Assembly: GCA_003990745.1 (NCBI GenBank)
Contig: RBNI01001345.1
Span: 1-22,932 of the forward strand
DNA: 22,932 bases
Source of the DNA: Jimgerdemannia flammicorona
Taxonomy: Eukaryota; Mucoromycota; Endogonomycetes; Endogonales; Endogonaceae
Direction: 5' to 3'
The translations under genes and the position numbers were made by a program. Numbering within the stretch: the stretch's first letter is position 1; each line of letters opens with the position of its first letter. Positions 20,401 through 22,932 of this stretch are shown here, one piece after another. The notes below the pieces were generated by a model, which was not told the origin of the DNA, searched no databases, and was given only the letters and a program-made list of their open reading frames with translations.

Positions 20401-21370
20401 CCAAACCAAAGGAATGAACCTCTGTACAAGAAGACTAAAGCTCATCCTGTTGAAGACTTTGAAGAGAAAAGCAACAGTGAAGACTATAGTGACCTAGACT
20501 TATATCTAGCCAAAGTCATTACCAGGAAGACAGTCTACCCAGTAGAGAAAAGGAAGAGACCTGTGCAAAGACCATCCAGGAATACCAGTATTAGAATTCA
20601 AGAGGAAGATGAAGAACTTGAGGAATAAGTAGAAATACCCCCCTGGTCTCTCTTAACTTTTGTTTCTGAAACAAATGAGCTACTCTCAGAAGATGAAGAA
20701 ATGAAGTAAGAAGAACAAGAACCTGCTATCCTGAAGCCCTATAAGAATTATACCCCAAAGATCATGTCTTGAGACATCTATAATGAAGTCTGGCAAAAGT
20801 TTCAAAAAGTTAAGATGGAAGTCCCTCTTCTGCAGTTCCTGCAACTGATACCAGCTAGAGTCCAAAACATACTGCTGAGAACTACTAGGTCTAGCACTGG
20901 CTGAATCCCAATTCCATAGCAAGAACTAGCTCCCACCTCTATTTAAGCTGTAGAGAGAAATGTCAGCACCTATCTACATAGAGATATTGAAGGACAAAAG
21001 GCGAAAATCCTCATAGACACAGAAGTAGCTGTTTGTATTATTGCTAAATGATTTCTAGACACCCTCCAATGGCCCATTGATGGACCATCTAACCTCAGCC
21101 TCATAGTAACAGATGGAGCCTGAGCTCAACCCATTGGAGAAGTATGAAACATCACCATCTCTCTGGAACACATTCAGTTTTCTATTCCAAAAGCTATTGT
21201 TACTGAAGCTGTCACCTATGATATGATTCTTGATACCAACTGGTTTAAAGAAATAAATGAAGTTGTTAATTTCAGTCAACAAGTACTCAAGTTTGACTAC
21301 TGAGATAAGAAGTACAGAGTCAAGGTGACCAGCTATGAGCAATTGAAGAAGAAAAAAAAGGTTACAATCT
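20379..21370 (+). pseudogene. pol N-terminus with retropepsin-like protease of the Gypsy-like element
   Basis: Frame 1 carries an acidic linker (20,382-20,628, open for about 80 codons) and then an aspartic protease near 20,945-21,300: KAKILIDTEVAVCIIAK holds the active-site triad, where DTG is now DTE (21,016-21,024, GGA-to-GAA type change), followed by the hydrophobic strands ISLEHIQFSIPKAIV and the conserved MILDTNWF (the D/G-x-NW box of retropepsins such as LGxDWL). It matures the polyprotein in an active element. Stops at several former Arg/Trp/Gln codons and the changed active site show it is dead. Confidence 0.75.
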
Positions 21371-22541
21371 AGGAAGAATATGCCAGCAGTGAAGAATCTA
21401 CCATAGAAGAGGAAGAAGAATCTGAGAATAGAAATGATCTCAGACTCAATACCTGAATCAACCTAGTAGATAATAGGTCAGAAGACAATGTGTGGGCCAG
21501 GAATATCATCTCTATTACAATTGGAGCCATTTTAGGGCAGATCAAAGGATGTTCCACCTGTCTCAAATGACACAAGTGCTCAGAGCACTCCTCTAAGATC
21601 ATTGGGATAAGGAATTCGCCTGGTACAGGATGCTCTGAGTGTAGAAGAAGGCAGAAGAAATACAGACATATTCCAGAGATGCCTGCAGCCAAAGCTGCAG
21701 AGGTATAAGCAATCTGAGGTCAAGAATTATCTGAAGAAGAGAAAATCACTGAATAGGAGGTTTCTGAACAAGAAGTACCTGAAGAAGAGGAGGTTCCCAA
21801 ACTCATTCTCTAGAATGACCCTTGCTGGATACTATCTGAAGATAATGATCTGTGGAATATTGAAGAAGGACCCAATATAATCTCCATTTTTCCAAAGCAA
21901 GAAATATATCAAAAAGAGCCTTTTGGCTAGGAAGATATCTACATCAAATAGTCTTCCACTCTCCCAAAGATTATTGCTATCAGTGTCATCTACTGAATCA
22001 ATAAGAAAAATAGAGACCCTATAGACAAGAACTCTCCACCACAATCATACAGTCAACTATCTTCTAAGAAATAACCACAGTATTGCAAAGTCAAGCTAGG
22101 GGACAAGACCTCTTCATCCAAACAGAAGCACACCCCCTGTCCACTCTTCCTCTAGTCTATGACCAAGATGAATACCAATTTCCAAAGTAATAAGAAATCA
22201 ACAACTGAGAGCAGTATTTCAGAGCAATGGAATACTGTAATCATGAAAGACATCCAGACTGCTGAGACTGCAGACATCAGAAGATTCACCTCAGTCAGAA
22301 TATTGTAGTCCACACTCTAAAGAAAGGAGACAACAGAACTCAGATCTGAAAAAGCCAGGCCAAGAAATCAGAAAGAAAGATTTTTAAGATCTATAATCTA
22401 GGAGAAGACATTCTAACTCTCATCAGACATACAACTTATCAAGGATAGATAGAGGATGTCTCCAACTTTATGAAAGCCCTAGACTCTATAGGAAAAAGAG
22501 GAATCAACTATCTCCAAGATCATTCTACTAGAGCCAGATAG
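21370..22541 (+). pseudogene. Acidic and Cys/His-rich region downstream of the protease, not recognised
   Basis: In frame 1 after the protease: a Glu-rich stretch (21,377-21,430, SSEESTIEEEEESE), then CSTC, HKCSEH and CSEC followed by RRRQKKYR (21,550-21,660), spacing C-x2-C-x5-C-x17-C-x2-C. A second Glu-rich block follows at 21,730-21,800. In frame 3 near 22,236-22,289 lies YCNHERHPDC, stop, DCRHQKIH, another Cys/His cluster, then LGEDILTLIRHTTYQG and NFMKALDSIGKRGINYL up to the LINE D boundary. I see none of the usual RT N-terminal blocks. It could be an extra nucleic-acid-binding module, or part of another element. Function unknown. Confidence 0.5.
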
Positions 22542-22908
22542 CTGCATAGGGGGAATTTATGACCAGAGGCATGGTAGAGGATAGGAAATGGTGAGGAGTG
22601 GGACTGGAATAGTGTCTGGCCCTAGTGTAAGAAAGTGGTGAGATAGCTTCTCCCCCAAGTTCTGGGTGATATGGTGGAGGCTACTATGGTGCAATATGAT
22701 GCTCAACTATCAGTCAGGATATTTGATTGAAGGAGGGGCTCTGGAGTGTGAGGAGTGTCTAAATGTTAGGCAGGAGGGGGACATAGTACAGACTCCTGAG
22801 CATTGGCTAGGGGAGTATGAGGTTTTGGAAGATTTCTGGAATGTCGTTGAAGACCAAATGGGGCTGTGATCTTTAGAGAAAGGGGAGAGTGAGAGGTGGG
22901 GTGATCTC
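22542..22908 (+). mobile_element. LINE copy D, fragment of ORF2 C-terminus
   Basis: Begins inside ORF2: the peptide RGNL, stop, PEAW, stop, RIGNGEEWDWNSVWP aligns with copy B near 17,893-17,975. Then, one frame over, FSPKFWVIWWRLLW and the zinc-binding pattern CEEC (22,747-22,758) with TPEHWLGEYEVLEDFW, where the last Cys is Tyr. This is the RVT zinc-binding domain typical of plant and fungal LINEs (WRLLxG, CxxC, ExxEHLxxxC). The right side is cut by the T run at 22,909. The fragment is 5'-truncated and interrupts the Gypsy-like element. Confidence 0.8.
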
Positions 22909-22932
22909 TTTTTTTTTTTTTTTTTTTTTTTT
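22909..22932. repeat. T run (24 bases) at the window end
   Basis: A homopolymer that stops the LINE D homology in mid-domain. It may be the poly(A) tail of a minus-strand insertion, or simply a point where an assembly ended. The window also starts with a homopolymer (A10 at 1-10). Confidence 0.7.

Larger units (their letters stand above)
18642..22541 (+). mobile_element. Ty3/Gypsy-like LTR retrotransposon body (gag, protease, Cys-rich region), interrupted
   Basis: Plus-strand frames encode, in order, an acidic N-terminal part, a retrotransposon Gag, a CCHC-type zinc knuckle, an aspartic protease, and about 1.2 kb of acidic and Cys/His-rich sequence. RT, RNase H and integrase are not present, because LINE copy D takes over at about 22,542. 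The presumed 5' LTR and leader lie left of LINE copy B. Ty3/Gypsy rather than Copia is inferred from Gag and protease style only, since RT is missing. Stops are frequent and CpG is nearly absent. Confidence 0.72.

Overview
This window is a graveyard of decayed retrotransposons and holds no convincing host gene. I see no tRNA, rRNA, CRISPR array or intact coding sequence. The element types (Tad/I-like LINEs with an APE endonuclease and a C-terminal RVT zinc finger, a DIRS-type tyrosine-recombinase element, and a Ty3/Gypsy-like LTR element), the near absence of CpG, and the many reading frames broken by TAG/TGA/TAA at former CAG/TGG/CGA codons point to a filamentous fungus, probably an ascomycete, with RIP-like or methylation-driven mutation of repeats. 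The exact lineage cannot be named from this sequence.

Layout: (1) 1-4,296 (+), LINE copy A: ORF1, then ORF2 with endonuclease and most of the RT, cut off just after the FADD block. (2) 4,297-~7,610 (-), LINE copy C: a diverged copy of the same family lying tail-to-tail against A and also lacking its 3' half. (3) ~7,640-~11,650 (-), a heavily mutated DIRS-like element with Gag-like region, RT, RNase H and tyrosine recombinase. (4) ~11,650-12,946, AT-rich sequence with LTR-like signals, short tandem repeats and two tiny poly(A)-tailed insertions flanked by direct repeats. (5) ~12,947-18,641 (+), LINE copy B: the only near full-length LINE, with ORF1, ORF2, 3' UTR and poly(A) tail, but strongly mutated. 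(6) ~18,642-22,541 (+), a Ty3/Gypsy-like element with Gag, zinc knuckle, aspartic protease and an unusual Cys/His-rich region; its RT is not in the window. (7) 22,542-22,908 (+), LINE copy D: a fragment of the ORF2 C-terminus, ending in a T run at the window edge.

History (inference): copy B appears to have jumped into the leader of the Gypsy-like element, splitting its LTR/leader side from gag, and copy D interrupts the same element downstream. Copy A keeps the longest open stretches and the most CpG, so it is the youngest or least mutated. Copy B, the DIRS-like element and the Gypsy-like element are more decayed. The most distinctive pattern is three ultra-short insertions (4,463-4,492; 11,848-11,883; 12,164-12,190), each a few bases plus poly(A) flanked by an 11-15 bp direct repeat. 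They look like extreme 5'-truncated products of the LINE machinery in this window.
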